Positions 43,438 to 52,976 are shown, numbered from the stretch's first letter. The stretch is DNA of 64,000 bases from Chryseobacterium sp. ZHDP1 (GCF_018603435.1 NZ_CP075682.1:2108001-2172000), one strand, 5' to 3'. The notes: generated by a model from the sequence alone, not told the origin. Numbers and translations: made by a program.

Positions 43438-43953
43438 TTATTTTTGTGTTGCCCAGTGAAAACCGTCCGGAGCATACCAACCGCAGATAATTCCGCCCAT
43501 AATGGTAATGCAGACCGTCCAGAAAGCAGCGTTAATTAATGTATATTTCCACGATTTTCTTTCGAACATCGCATTGATGGCAATCATGGGAAGCACGAAT
43601 AAAAATCCCGTCATGGAAGAATGCAGTGCACCGTGACCAAAGGATCTGTAAGCCATTCCGTAGTCTTTCATGAAGGCATGATAAGAAGGATTGGCGTTCA
43701 TTTCATCTCCGCCGACCATTCCGAGCGCGCCAAACTGATGAATGGTTACAAACTGTAAAAACAAAGCCATTAAAGCTGATAACATGATGGAAAAAATAAA
43801 AACTCCGATCATGGAACCCTTCATTTTATCTTCGGTTAAACCGACTTCTTTCATCCATGCTTTTCCGAAAACTTTAGGATGATACCAGATAAATCCCATT
43901 ATTAAAGGGACAAGTGCGGCTGCAAAAACAGCCCAATAGTTGATTTGCATCAT
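43438..43953 (-). CDS. DUF1761 family membrane protein
   Basis: A 171-aa protein with four hydrophobic segments and the DUF1761 signature near the N-terminus (FIWYHPKVFGKAWMKEVGLTEDKMKG). It ends with a WYAPDGFHWATQK tail. The family is of unknown function. The start could be either of two adjacent ATGs (43953 or 43950). It appears monocistronic, with the terminator right after. Confidence 0.88.
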   Translation of the reverse strand: MMQINYWAVFAAALVPLIMGFIWYHPKVFGKAWMKEVGLTEDKMKGSMIGVFIFSIMLSALMALFLQFVTIHQFGALGMVGGDEMNANPSYHAFMKDYGMAYRSFGHGALHSSMTGFLFVLPMIAINAMFERKSWKYTLINAAFWTVCITIMGGIICGWYAPDGFHWATQK

Positions 43954-44174
43954 AGTTTTAATTTTTAATAATCTTAGGAATATAAATCTACATTAAAAAT
44001 CAATTCAAAATACATTAAATTCAAAAAATATTTAATTTTAACTAAAATTACTCAAACAAAATATAATTAAACAAAACAGAAATCAACACATACGGTTAAT
44101 TAATTATTATTCTACACTAGGAAAACAATCTGAATCCCTTTGAACTTGGCTTCCGCTTTTCTGATACATTTTCG

Positions 44175-44182
44175 TACTTTTG
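44175..44182 (+). promoter_or_regulatory. -7 box of the ABC-F gene
   Basis: TACTTTTG fits TANNTTTG and lies 40 bases before the ATG. A TTG occurs 26 nt upstream, which is longer than usual. Confidence 0.5.
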
Positions 44183-44222
44183 CGGCTCAGTTTAAGTTTC
44201 AAAATCTAACCATCAGACTATA

Positions 44223-46118
44223 ATGAATTACGTTTCTGCCGAAAATCTTACCAAATCCTACGGAATAAAAGTTTTATTTGAAAATATTACTTTTCATATC
44301 AACGAAGGGGATAAAATTGCTATTGTTGCCAAAAACGGAAGCGGAAAATCCACTCTTCTTAAAATCCTGATGGGAAAAGAAATTGCAGACAGCGGAACGG
44401 TAATCATCAATAAAGATATTCAGGTAGTGTTGTTTGATCAGGAAATAGATTTTGACCCGAATCTTACCATTGATGAATTTATGATGACTTTAGATTCGGC
44501 TCCGATTATGGCACTGAAAAATTATCATCAGTCTCTGCATTCCACAGACAATGATTTCATTGAAAAAGCTCTTCTTGAAATGGAAGCGCATAAAGCATGG
44601 GATCTGGAAAATGAAATGAAGCAGATTCTTTCGCAGCTAAAAATCACCGATCTGGAAGCTAAAATGGGAACACTTTCCGGCGGACAGATCAAGCGTGTTG
44701 CTTTGGCAAAACTATTAACGGAAACCAGAGCCGAACACCGCCATACTTTATTAATTATGGATGAGCCAACCAACCACCTCGATGTGGAAATGGTGGAATG
44801 GCTGGAAAGTTATCTGAGTAAAGCAAAAATAACTTTACTATTGGTAACGCACGACCGATATTTCCTCGACAGCGTTTGCGATACGATCTGGGAAATGGAA
44901 GACCGAAATCTTTACATTCACAATGGTTCTTACGCGACGTATCTTGAAAATAAGATGATCCGCGAAGACAATATGAATGCGACGATTGATAAAGCCAACA
45001 ACCTTTACCGAAAGGAACTGGAATGGATGAGAAGGCAGCCGAAAGCAAGAACTACAAAATCCAAATCCAGAATTGATGCTTTCTACGAAACAGAAAAAGT
45101 CGCCAAAACAGACACGAGAAAACAGGGATTAGAGCTTGATTTTGAAATGAAAAGGCTTGGAAATAAAATTCTTGAGCTTAAAAATATTGACAAAAGTTTT
45201 GGAAGTAAATTGTTGCTGAAAGATTTCAGCTATTCTTTCCAGAGAGGTGAAAAAGTAGGAATTGTAGGGAAAAACGGAGCTGGAAAATCTACTTTGTTAA
45301 ATATTATTCAGGGGTTTGAAAAGGCTGATAAAGGAGAAATTGAAACCGGAGAAACCATCCATTTCGGATATTTTTCGCAAAAAGGTCTTACGTATAAAGA
45401 AGATGAAAGAGTAATCGACTTCATTAAAGAAGTTGCCGAATTTTACCCTTTAGCCAACGGAAAAAGTCTTTCTGCCTCCCAGTTTTTAAGATTGTTTTTA
45501 TTTGATGATCAGACGCAGTACTCTCCTATTTCTAAGCTTTCGGGTGGTGAAAAAAGAAGACTTCATCTGATGTATATTTTATACCAGAATCCGAACTTTT
45601 TGATTTTTGATGAGCCTACCAATGATCTTGATCTTCCGACTTTAACGGTTCTTGAAAACTTTTTGCAGCAGTTTCAGGGTTCATTAATCATTGTGTCGCA
45701 CGACAGGTATTTTATGGACAGAATCGTAGATCATATTCTTGCTTTTGAAGGCGAAGGCAAAATTCGTGATTTTACGGGCAATTTTTCCGAATACCGCGAA
45801 GCGAAAAGCAAAGAAGATGCTTTGGAGAAATCTGTTTCCGTAAAATCTGAACCTGTAAAAGAAACAGTTCCTGCTGTAAACAATGCAAACGCAAAAAAGA
45901 AAAGACTTTCCTTTAAAGAACAGCGTGAACTCGAAACCATTGAGAAAGAAATGCCGGAATTAGAAGAAAAAAGAGCGAAAATATTAGATCAGCTTAATAA
46001 TGAAGCAGATTACGAGAAAATATCCAAACTTTCTGCCGATCTGGAATCTATCTCTGAAACTTTGGAAAACCATGAAATGAGATGGCTTGAACTTCAGGAG
46101 ATTTTAGGTGAAGCGTAG
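44223..46118 (+). CDS. ABC-F ATPase, Uup type
   Basis: A 631-aa soluble protein with two ABC domains and no membrane segments. NBD1 (about 1-255) has KNGSGKSTLLK, LSGGQIKRVALAKLL and MDEPTNHLDVEMVEW. The linker (about 256-320) is basic (RRQPKARTTKSKSR). NBD2 (about 320-525) has GKNGAGKSTLLN, LSGGEKRRLHLM and FDEPTNDLDLPTL. A C-terminal coiled coil follows (about 555-631; QRELETIEKEMPELEEKRAK), which points to Uup rather than EttA. These proteins act on ribosomes or, for Uup, in DNA repair and translation quality; the exact role here is open. Confidence 0.93.
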   Translation: MNYVSAENLTKSYGIKVLFENITFHINEGDKIAIVAKNGSGKSTLLKILMGKEIADSGTVIINKDIQVVLFDQEIDFDPNLTIDEFMMTLDSAPIMALKNYHQSLHSTDNDFIEKALLEMEAHKAWDLENEMKQILSQLKITDLEAKMGTLSGGQIKRVALAKLLTETRAEHRHTLLIMDEPTNHLDVEMVEWLESYLSKAKITLLLVTHDRYFLDSVCDTIWEMEDRNLYIHNGSYATYLENKMIREDNMNATIDKANNLYRKELEWMRRQPKARTTKSKSRIDAFYETEKVAKTDTRKQGLELDFEMKRLGNKILELKNIDKSFGSKLLLKDFSYSFQRGEKVGIVGKNGAGKSTLLNIIQGFEKADKGEIETGETIHFGYFSQKGLTYKEDERVIDFIKEVAEFYPLANGKSLSASQFLRLFLFDDQTQYSPISKLSGGEKRRLHLMYILYQNPNFLIFDEPTNDLDLPTLTVLENFLQQFQGSLIIVSHDRYFMDRIVDHILAFEGEGKIRDFTGNFSEYREAKSKEDALEKSVSVKSEPVKETVPAVNNANAKKKRLSFKEQRELETIEKEMPELEEKRAKILDQLNNEADYEKISKLSADLESISETLENHEMRWLELQEILGEA

Positions 46119-46345
46119 TTGAGTTTGAGGGTGTGAGAGTCTGAGAGTTTGAGTGTCTTAGTGTCTTAGTGTCTTAGTGTGTGAGAGTTTTAGAGTGTGG
46201 AGCGTTATATTTTAATTGATATTAAATTTTCTTACTCTAAAAATCCTGCTTTAAGAGTCATAACTCTAAACTGCAATAAAACTCCCAAACCTTAAAACTC
46301 TAAAACCCTCAAACCCTACAACTCTCTCACCTTAAACACTCTACA
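46119..46345. repeat. Low-complexity GAG/CTC tracts between convergent genes
   Basis: The left part has GAGTTTGAGGGTGTGAGAGT and three GTCTTAGT repeats (46154-46177); the right part is rich in CTC/CCC (AACTCTAAAACCCTCAAACC). The two halves are roughly complementary and could pair in a transcript, forming a shared terminator-like region for the Uup and Gfo/Idh genes. Confidence 0.55.
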
Positions 46346-47396
46346 AGTAAATCACTTTCTCCTGTCTGGAACTTTCCACTGCCGCATCGATAATTTTCAT
46401 ATTTTTAATGATTTCTTCCGCAGGTGAAGGCAATGCGTATCCGAAAACGATAAATTCGTAAATCTGCTGATAATAATTCATGTAATTTCCGGGTTCGCTT
46501 GAAGTAAGGATTCTTTCGGTTTCTTTATTTTCATTTAGATAATTCAGAATTCCATCGGTTTCCGTTAAAGGTTTTGTCCATTCTTCACCATATTCCGGAA
46601 TGGCTCCTGCAACGAGTTCATTTTCCTGATGATCGGTTCTTTCCTGCAAAAAGCTTCCTTTTTCTCCGTGAACAGCATAAGCAAAATGTGCTTCTTTGGT
46701 GAATACAGAAGATTTCAGCCTTACCCTTAAATCATTCGGATAAAACAAAATAATTTCAAAATAATCGTTGGCAAATTCTTTTCCTTTCATGGAAAAAACA
46801 TCAGCAAAGAGTTTTTCGGGAAACCCGAAATACTGAACTGCCTGATCCACCAGATGCGATCCTAAATCATGCAGAGAACCCGAACCTACAGCTTCAGGAT
46901 TTTCCTTATGAGCCTTTCCGCTTGGTTCGGTACGAAATCTGTCGAAACGGATTTCCGCCTCCTTGATATTTCCGAGTTTTCCTTCGTTGATGATTTTTTG
47001 TACCTGAAGATAATCGCGGTCGAATCTTCTGTTTTGGTAAACGCTTACAAATAATTTTTTCTCTTCCGCCAGTTTTGCCAGTTCTTCTGCTTCTGCAACA
47101 TTTACGGTGAAAGGTTTTTCAACCACTACATTTTTCCCTGCTTCCAGTGCCTTTTTTGCATAATCAAAATGCGTCTGAACCGGAGTATTCACAACCACGA
47201 GTTCGATATCGGCATTTTCAAGCATTTCTTCTACGGAACGGTAAATTTCTGCTTCAGGATATTTTTCTTTAGATTCTTCTTTACTTCTTTCCACAATTGC
47301 GGAAATAAAAAATCCCGGATGTTCTTTCAAAAACGGGGCATGAAAAACTTTTCCGCTCATTCCGAACGCACAAAGTCCGACTTTTACTAACTGCAT
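46341..47396 (-). CDS. Gfo/Idh/MocA family oxidoreductase
   Basis: A 351-aa NAD(P)-dependent oxidoreductase for sugars or inositol-like compounds. The N-terminal Rossmann domain starts VKVGLCAFGMSGKVFHAPFLK, with the EKP motif in NVVVEKPFTVNVAEAEELA. The C-terminal domain begins YQNRRFDRDYLQVQKII and contains GSGSLHDLGSHLVDQAVQYFG with the active-site Asp and His region. I use the ATG at 47396 because the six-residue extension from 47414 adds nothing conserved. Substrate unknown; no sugar genes are adjacent. Confidence 0.93.
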   Translation of the reverse strand: MQLVKVGLCAFGMSGKVFHAPFLKEHPGFFISAIVERSKEESKEKYPEAEIYRSVEEMLENADIELVVVNTPVQTHFDYAKKALEAGKNVVVEKPFTVNVAEAEELAKLAEEKKLFVSVYQNRRFDRDYLQVQKIINEGKLGNIKEAEIRFDRFRTEPSGKAHKENPEAVGSGSLHDLGSHLVDQAVQYFGFPEKLFADVFSMKGKEFANDYFEIILFYPNDLRVRLKSSVFTKEAHFAYAVHGEKGSFLQERTDHQENELVAGAIPEYGEEWTKPLTETDGILNYLNENKETERILTSSEPGNYMNYYQQIYEFIVFGYALPSPAEEIIKNMKIIDAAVESSRQEKVIYL

Positions 47397-47528
47397 AGAT
47401 TTATTTTTTAACAAAGATATTTAATCTAAAGTTCTCATCCCTACTAAAATAAGGGAAAACACAATTTCTAAATTAAAGATTACTGACAAAAATCAGTTTA
47501 TAATTTTTATTAATTCTAAATAATAATA

Positions 47529-47563
47529 TACATTTGCACTTTATTTAAAACCACTCTAAATAA
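47529..47563 (+). promoter_or_regulatory. Promoter and Fur-like palindrome of the siderophore receptor
   Basis: TACATTTG (47529-47536) is the -7 box. Directly after it, the half-sites TTATTTAAA (47541-47549) and TCTAAATAA (47555-47563) are inverted copies of each other, matching at 8 of 9 positions. The site would overlap the transcription start, as expected of a Fur operator. That it binds Fur is inference. Confidence 0.6.
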
Positions 47564-47575
47564 CAATAGACTATC

Positions 47576-49864
47576 ATGAAAAAGCAGCTAGCCACAATAG
47601 GATTAGTATTCGCAGCCCTTTCTTTGGACGCGCAGATGAAATATGTTGAAGCTGATACCATTAGAATCCAGACTATTGAAGACGTTAATCTTCATAAAAC
47701 CGGAAATCCCAACAAGGCAAGACCATTATCTACCAAGTCTAATCTTACGATGATGGAAACACCTCAGCCAATTGCGATTGTTACTCACGAAATTATTGAG
47801 CAGCAGCAGGCAAAACAACTGAGTGATGTTCTGCAAAATGTAAACGGAATTTATGTAACTTCTTCCAGAGGAAATTCTCAGGACAGTTTCGGAGGACGTG
47901 GTTTCATTCTGGGAAATGACAATATTTTCAAGAACGGCTCCAGAATTAACAGCGGAGTTTTTCCTGAAGTAAGCGGATTGGAAAGAGTGGAAGTTCTTAA
48001 AGGGGCAAATGCAATGCTGTACGGAAATACGGCTGCAGGTGGTGTTATCAACATGATTACAAAAAAGCCTAAATTCAACTTTGGCGGAAGCGTGGGGATG
48101 AATGCAGGAAGCTGGAATTCTTATAAACCAACAGTTGATCTTTATGGTCCGCTTTCAAAAAATATTGCTTTCCGTGTGAACGGAGCGTATGAGTATGCGG
48201 AAAGTTTCAGAGATGTGGTGCAGTCTGAAAAGTATTATTTCAATCCCTCATTTTTATTTAATTTAAGTGATAAATCGCAGATTATCGTTGAGGCAGATTA
48301 TCTTAAAAATGATTTTACTCCGGACTTCGGAATCGGATCTATCACGCAGCGTGACGGATATACTTACCAGATGAATAATCTTCTTCCGAGAAATGCTTTT
48401 TTAGGAACAGACTGGCAATATCAGAATATAGAGCAGGTTACTACCAATGTTACATTCAATCATCAGTTTAATGAAAGATGGTCTTTAAACGCTACGGCAT
48501 CTTACCAGAATTACACGAAAGATTATTTTTCTACGGAAAGAGTACAGTGGGGATACGAAAAATCAACTGACAGGCTTTTCTGGAAAAGACCTTTGAACAG
48601 AACGTATAACGAACAGAATTATACTTCGGCACAGGTAAATTTAAATGGTGAATTCAATACAGGAAAAATAAACCATAAGGTGTTATTCGGGGCAGATACA
48701 GATTATGGAGTTGCAGATGCGTACACTTACTATAATCCAACCAACAGACTGGCTTACGGAAACAGCTATCTGTACGGTACCAACGGAAACAGCAATGGTA
48801 TTCTTTATCTGGACAATCCTGATTCCTGGGCAAACGGAAGTGCTCCTGCTGCTGAAAGGTTAGAGAAAAACAGAATTAATACGAGAAGAATCGGAGTGTA
48901 TGCTCAGGATTTCATCAGTTTAACCAAAGAATTTAAAGTTATTGCTGGATTGCGTTGGTCTTATATTGAAAATATGCCAACGATCAACACTAAATTTAAA
49001 ACGGTTACAAGCGGTTTAGTGAATCTGAATTCTACCACAGGAAAATCGCTGGTTAATAATTCTTCGTCATCCGATCAGGCAATATCTCCGAAATTAGGTT
49101 TTGTTTACATGCCGAATGATAATTTTTCAGCCTTTGCAACCTATACAAACTCTTTTGTTGCCAATGTGGGAAGATTAAGAGACGGAGAAGCTTTAACGCC
49201 AACCAACATCGATCAGTACGAAGTGGGTGCGAAAAAGAATTTCTGGAACAATGCTTTGGCAGTTAATCTAACGGTTTACCAGATTCTGTACAGAAATTAT
49301 TATCAGAATGCATTAGACGATAAAGGAAATCCTGTAGATCCGGCAGGACTTACCAAAGATTTTGCAGGAAAAATGAGAAGCCGCGGAGTTGAGCTTGATA
49401 TTACAGGAAATCCAACAGAAAATTTATCCATTATCGGAGGTTTCTCTTATAACAATTCTGTGTATTTAAATACTCCGGAAGCTTTCGGATATGTAGAAAA
49501 CCAAAGACTGGTAAGAACTCCTGCAACTACTGCGAATGCTTCGGTATTTTATAAATTCACAAAATTGGTTCCCGGCTTGAAAGTGGGAGCCGGAGTATAT
49601 TACATTGGGGACAGACTTGCCGGATGGAATGATACCAAAACAGGAGCTAACAGTCTGCAGCAGAGAAATGGGGTAAGCAGAATTTTCGAATTAAAAGATT
49701 ACACAACGGTTTCTCTATCAGTTGGCTACGACTGGAAGAAATTCTCGATTCAGGGGAAAGTCGGAAACCTGTTTGATGTAGAAAATTACACCGTACACGA
49801 AAATTATTCCGTGAATCCGATCACACCGAGAAATTACTATGTTACATTAACGTATAAACTGTAA
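47576..49864 (+). CDS. TonB-dependent siderophore receptor
   Basis: A 762-aa outer-membrane receptor. It has a signal peptide (KKQLATIGLVFAALSLDAQ), then a plug domain with METPQPIAIVTHEIIEQQQA, LSDVLQNVNGIYVTSSRGNSQDSFGGRGF, LERVEVLKGANAMLYGNTAAGGVINMITKKP and a 22-strand-type barrel. The plug motifs and the length match ferric-siderophore receptors such as FhuA/FpvA-like ones. The C-terminal Leu-ended strand (YYVTLTYKL) is typical. The PepSY gene downstream points to an iron-uptake setting. The ligand cannot be told from sequence alone. Confidence 0.95.
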   Translation: MKKQLATIGLVFAALSLDAQMKYVEADTIRIQTIEDVNLHKTGNPNKARPLSTKSNLTMMETPQPIAIVTHEIIEQQQAKQLSDVLQNVNGIYVTSSRGNSQDSFGGRGFILGNDNIFKNGSRINSGVFPEVSGLERVEVLKGANAMLYGNTAAGGVINMITKKPKFNFGGSVGMNAGSWNSYKPTVDLYGPLSKNIAFRVNGAYEYAESFRDVVQSEKYYFNPSFLFNLSDKSQIIVEADYLKNDFTPDFGIGSITQRDGYTYQMNNLLPRNAFLGTDWQYQNIEQVTTNVTFNHQFNERWSLNATASYQNYTKDYFSTERVQWGYEKSTDRLFWKRPLNRTYNEQNYTSAQVNLNGEFNTGKINHKVLFGADTDYGVADAYTYYNPTNRLAYGNSYLYGTNGNSNGILYLDNPDSWANGSAPAAERLEKNRINTRRIGVYAQDFISLTKEFKVIAGLRWSYIENMPTINTKFKTVTSGLVNLNSTTGKSLVNNSSSSDQAISPKLGFVYMPNDNFSAFATYTNSFVANVGRLRDGEALTPTNIDQYEVGAKKNFWNNALAVNLTVYQILYRNYYQNALDDKGNPVDPAGLTKDFAGKMRSRGVELDITGNPTENLSIIGGFSYNNSVYLNTPEAFGYVENQRLVRTPATTANASVFYKFTKLVPGLKVGAGVYYIGDRLAGWNDTKTGANSLQQRNGVSRIFELKDYTTVSLSVGYDWKKFSIQGKVGNLFDVENYTVHENYSVNPITPRNYYVTLTYKL

Positions 49865-49953
49865 AAAAGAATTACAATAATTTCTTCATGTAAAGTGGGA
49901 ATTGCAATTTTGCAGTTTCCACTTTTGAGATTTAAAAAACAAAAACAATATAT

Positions 49954-50469
49954 ATGGATAAGATTAAAGACACAAGAAGTTTTATGAGAATCATGCACCG
50001 TTATCTGGGCTATTTCCTTGCCGGAATAATGGCTGTTTATGCAGTAAGTGGTGTTTTATTAATTTACCGGGACACTGATTTTCTGAAAAAAGAAAAAAAG
50101 TACGATAAAGTTGTAGAAAAAAATCTTGATGAAAAAGCACTTGGAAAAGAATTAAGAATTAAAGGTCTTGAGGTTGAAAAAACTGAAGGTACTGTTCTTA
50201 CCTTTAAACAGGGAACTTACGATTCCGCAACGGGACAGGCAAAGTATACTAAAAAGGAGCTGCCATTTGTACTGGATAAAATGACAAAACTTCACAAATC
50301 GCAATCTAAAGACACTCTTTCTCCGCTAAATACTTTCTTCGGAATTTCCCTGTTCTTTTTTGTGATTTCGAGTTTCTGGATGTTCAATCCTAAAACCAAA
50401 GCATTCAAAAGAGGAATGGTTTTCACGGTGGCAGGACTTGTAGTTTCAATTATTCTGCTTTTATTGTAA
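49954..50469 (+). CDS. Short PepSY-type membrane protein
   Basis: A 171-aa membrane protein: a basic N-terminus with two His residues (FMRIMHRYLGYF), a first TM helix (about 17-37; YFLAGIMAVYAVSGVLLIYRD), a charged periplasmic-type segment (40-115) and two C-terminal TM helices. It looks like a cut-down version of the PepSY-associated TM proteins that often sit next to TonB siderophore receptors and reduce ferric siderophores. The start follows the receptor by 89 bases, so co-transcription is likely. The His residues near the first helix could bind heme, but this is inference. Confidence 0.78.
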   Translation: MDKIKDTRSFMRIMHRYLGYFLAGIMAVYAVSGVLLIYRDTDFLKKEKKYDKVVEKNLDEKALGKELRIKGLEVEKTEGTVLTFKQGTYDSATGQAKYTKKELPFVLDKMTKLHKSQSKDTLSPLNTFFGISLFFFVISSFWMFNPKTKAFKRGMVFTVAGLVVSIILLLL

Positions 50470-50626
50470 ATTTTATTAGAATAAAAACTCCTGATGATCG
50501 GCATTTCATAAGAGCATACCATTGATTAATATGATAATGATTTCACTACGCATTGAGTAGAATGGCACATTTATTGATTTTCTGAAATCACAAATGATAC
50601 AACATTAAAATATTAAATAATAAATT

Positions 50627-51217
50627 ATGAAAAAGCTAATTTTTACAGGAATAATGGCAGTAACGGGTTTGGCTGCAACAATGAATGCGCAGATCCAGAA
50701 GGGAAACTGGTTAGTGGGTAGTAGTTTAATATCAAGTAATTTCGGTTTAAACACCGGTGGTGGTTATAATATTGCTATTCAGCCTAAAGGAGCCTACTTT
50801 ATTGAAGACAACGTTGCTGTCGGGGGTTATGTAGATTTAGGATTCAACAAAGTAACTAACGGTTCTCCTACAGAATTTACTTACGGAGTTGGTGCTTTAG
50901 GACGTTATTATCTTTCTCCGGGAGAAAAAGGAGTAGATAACTTACTAAACCACGGACGTTGGTTCTTAGAAGGTAACGCAGGAATTGGAGGGAGATCTGT
51001 TGAAAATGCAGATTCTACTACAGGTTTCGATTTCGGAGTAGGTCCTGGTTATTCTTACTTCATTACTCCAAACATCGGTCTTGAAGGTCTGGTAAAATAC
51101 AGAGGAAGAGCAGGATTTGGCAGTGAAGGTTTAAATTCAAACCTTACTTTCAATCTAGGTTTCAGCATTTACCTTCCTACCTCTAAAGCAAAACAAATCG
51201 CAAATGATGTAAAGTAA
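50627..51217 (+). CDS. Outer-membrane beta-barrel protein (OmpX/OmpW-size), 196 aa
   Basis: A signal peptide (KKLIFTGIMAVTGLAATMNAQ) precedes about eight amphipathic strands: KGNWLVGSSLISSNFGLN, GGYNIAIQPKGAYFIEDNVAVGGYVDLGF, TYGVGALGRYYLSPGE, FLEGNAGIGGRS and LTFNLGFSIYLP. This is the Bacteroidota outer-membrane beta-barrel (porin-family-like) fold, common for small surface antigens. Function unknown. It is on the same strand as the receptor group but 157 bases away. Confidence 0.85.
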   Translation: MKKLIFTGIMAVTGLAATMNAQIQKGNWLVGSSLISSNFGLNTGGGYNIAIQPKGAYFIEDNVAVGGYVDLGFNKVTNGSPTEFTYGVGALGRYYLSPGEKGVDNLLNHGRWFLEGNAGIGGRSVENADSTTGFDFGVGPGYSYFITPNIGLEGLVKYRGRAGFGSEGLNSNLTFNLGFSIYLPTSKAKQIANDVK

Positions 51218-51260
51218 GATTACGATCCAATCACTTCACATTCACTATACACTACAATTG

Positions 51261-51289
51261 AAATCGCCTCGAGTTTTCGAGGCGATTTT
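51261..51289. terminator. Bidirectional terminator
   Basis: AAATCGCCTCGA pairs with TCGAGGCGATTT around GTTT. It separates the outer-membrane protein gene (plus) from the peroxiredoxin gene (minus). Confidence 0.9.
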
Positions 51290-51327
51290 CGTACAAATTA
51301 AAACTAAACTATAAAAAATCAAATAAA

Positions 51328-51963
51328 TCATGTATTCGGTTGTGGTGTATATCTTAAATAAGGTTTTATCTCTTTCACCCCTTTCGGAAAAATCTTTCTG
51401 GCATCTTCCGTAGAAATCGCAGGTGGAACAATAACATCATCTCCGGCTTTCCAGTTAACAGGAGTAGCAATTTTATGGGAATCTACAAGCTGAAGAGAAT
51501 CCAGAACCCTCAGAATTTCATTAAAATTTCTTCCTGTGGAAGCAGGATAAGTTATAATAAGCCGTACTTTCTTTTCCGGATCGATAATCAGTAAAGAACG
51601 AACGGTTGCCGTTGCAGAAGCGTTCGGATGAATAAAATCGTACAGTTCTGAAATTTTTCTGTCTTTGTCTGCAATAATCGGGAACTGTACTTCCGTATTC
51701 TGGGTTTCATTAATATCTTTAATCCAGTTCTGATGATCTTCTACTCCATCCACACTCAGCGCAATTACTTTGGTTCCGCGCTTATCAAATTCCTCCTTCA
51801 ATTTCGAAGTATACCCAAGTTCTGTAGTACAGACCGGAGTATAATCTGCGGGATGCGAAAACAGAATTCCCCATGAATTTCCTAAATATTCGTAAAAATT
51901 AATATCTCCGGCAGAAGTTTCTGCCTGAAAATCGGGTGCGGTATCTCCTAGTTTAATTGACAT
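51328..51963 (-). CDS. Peroxiredoxin, 1-Cys (Prx6) type
   Basis: Reduces hydrogen peroxide and organic peroxides with a thiol. The peroxidatic Cys is C45 in SHPADYTPVCTTELG. The 211-aa length and the C-terminal region (PVNWKAGDDVIVPPAISTEDARKIFPKG) match the Prx6 class, which lacks the resolving Cys of typical 2-Cys enzymes. No reductase gene is adjacent. Confidence 0.95.
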   Translation of the reverse strand: MSIKLGDTAPDFQAETSAGDINFYEYLGNSWGILFSHPADYTPVCTTELGYTSKLKEEFDKRGTKVIALSVDGVEDHQNWIKDINETQNTEVQFPIIADKDRKISELYDFIHPNASATATVRSLLIIDPEKKVRLIITYPASTGRNFNEILRVLDSLQLVDSHKIATPVNWKAGDDVIVPPAISTEDARKIFPKGVKEIKPYLRYTPQPNT

Positions 51964-51986
51964 AATATTTTGTTCTTAATAGTCTA

Positions 51987-52016
51987 CAAATTTAGTAGAG
52001 TTTTTGGAACTGGCAA
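51987..52016 (-). promoter_or_regulatory. Promoter of the peroxiredoxin gene
   Basis: On the minus strand TTG (52016-52014), a 19-nt spacer and TAAATTTG (51994-51987) match the flavobacterial promoter, 23 bases before the ATG. Confidence 0.75.
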
Positions 52017-52062
52017 AATTTTTGTTTAAAAATTATATCTTTAACTAAAATTTTTTTTATTC

Positions 52063-52944
52063 ATGGAGAAAAGTGGTCTAGGCTATATCGATGTTGTTTA
52101 TAATGTAATACAGAACTGGTATCTGAAATTTGCAGAACTTACCCCAAAACTTATTGTGGGAATTCTGGTATTTTCTTTCTTTTTATTCACCAGTAAATAT
52201 CTCAGTCAGGGCGCCGTAAAACTTTTCCACAAATTTTTTCCGAAAAGCAAAAAAGAAAGTTCACTGGTCACGTTAATCAGTGTATTCAGATTCCTGATTA
52301 TGGTAATGGGAACTTTCATTGCACTGGAAATTATGGGTTTCAGCGGTTTTCTGTGGAAATTCATCGGAAGTTTAGGAGTTGCAGGGGTTATTGCAGGGGT
52401 TGCATTAAAAGATCTGGTGTCCAGTATATTTTCAGGAATGCTGATCGGAATAGATAAGGCCTTTAAAGTAGGAGATTATATTACGATAGGAACCCACTCC
52501 GGAACCGTACAGGAAATTGGTTTTTTAACAACGAAAATTATAACTGACGACGGGAAAAAAGCTTACATCCCGAATCAGGTGGTTTTTAATGCTCCGTTTT
52601 ACAACATTACCGCATCACCTCAGCGAAGAATTATTTTAAATTTCGAAATTCCTGCCGATGAAGATATTTCTAAAGCACAGAAAGGAATGCTCGACATTAT
52701 TAAAAATCTCGAAAATGTGGATAAACTGGATACTGCAGAAGTTATTTTTACAGATCTGAAACAGGGCGTTTTCAATATTCAGGCTAAATTCTGGATGAAG
52801 GTGGGCGCGAATATGGTTCAGCTCAAGAGCGAAGCTTATTTAAAGATCAAACAGCGTCTTGATGAGGACAGAATTCAGCTTGTTACTCCTACAAGTATCA
52901 GTATTACGAACGGAGATCATTTAATCAACGAAAATCAGGACTAA
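52063..52944 (+). CDS. Small-conductance mechanosensitive channel (MscS family)
   Basis: A 293-aa inner-membrane channel that opens under membrane tension and releases solutes. It has three TM helices (about 25-45, 70-92, 97-120); the third carries the MscS pore pattern GSLGVAGVIAGVALKDLVSSIFSGMLIGI. The beta domain follows with FKVGDYITIGTHSGTVQEIGFLTTKI and YIPNQVVFNAPFYNITA. The C-terminal alpha/beta domain ends at QLVTPTSISI. All parts of a minimal MscS are present. Confidence 0.94.
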   Translation: MEKSGLGYIDVVYNVIQNWYLKFAELTPKLIVGILVFSFFLFTSKYLSQGAVKLFHKFFPKSKKESSLVTLISVFRFLIMVMGTFIALEIMGFSGFLWKFIGSLGVAGVIAGVALKDLVSSIFSGMLIGIDKAFKVGDYITIGTHSGTVQEIGFLTTKIITDDGKKAYIPNQVVFNAPFYNITASPQRRIILNFEIPADEDISKAQKGMLDIIKNLENVDKLDTAEVIFTDLKQGVFNIQAKFWMKVGANMVQLKSEAYLKIKQRLDEDRIQLVTPTSISITNGDHLINENQD

Positions 52945-52949
52945 ATAAA

Positions 52950-52976
52950 AAAAGCAACCGAATAGTGGTTGCTTTT
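52950..52976 (+). terminator. Terminator of the MscS gene (also near the protease gene end)
   Basis: AAAAGCAACC pairs with GGTTGCTTTT around GAATAGT. It lies between convergent genes. Confidence 0.85.
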
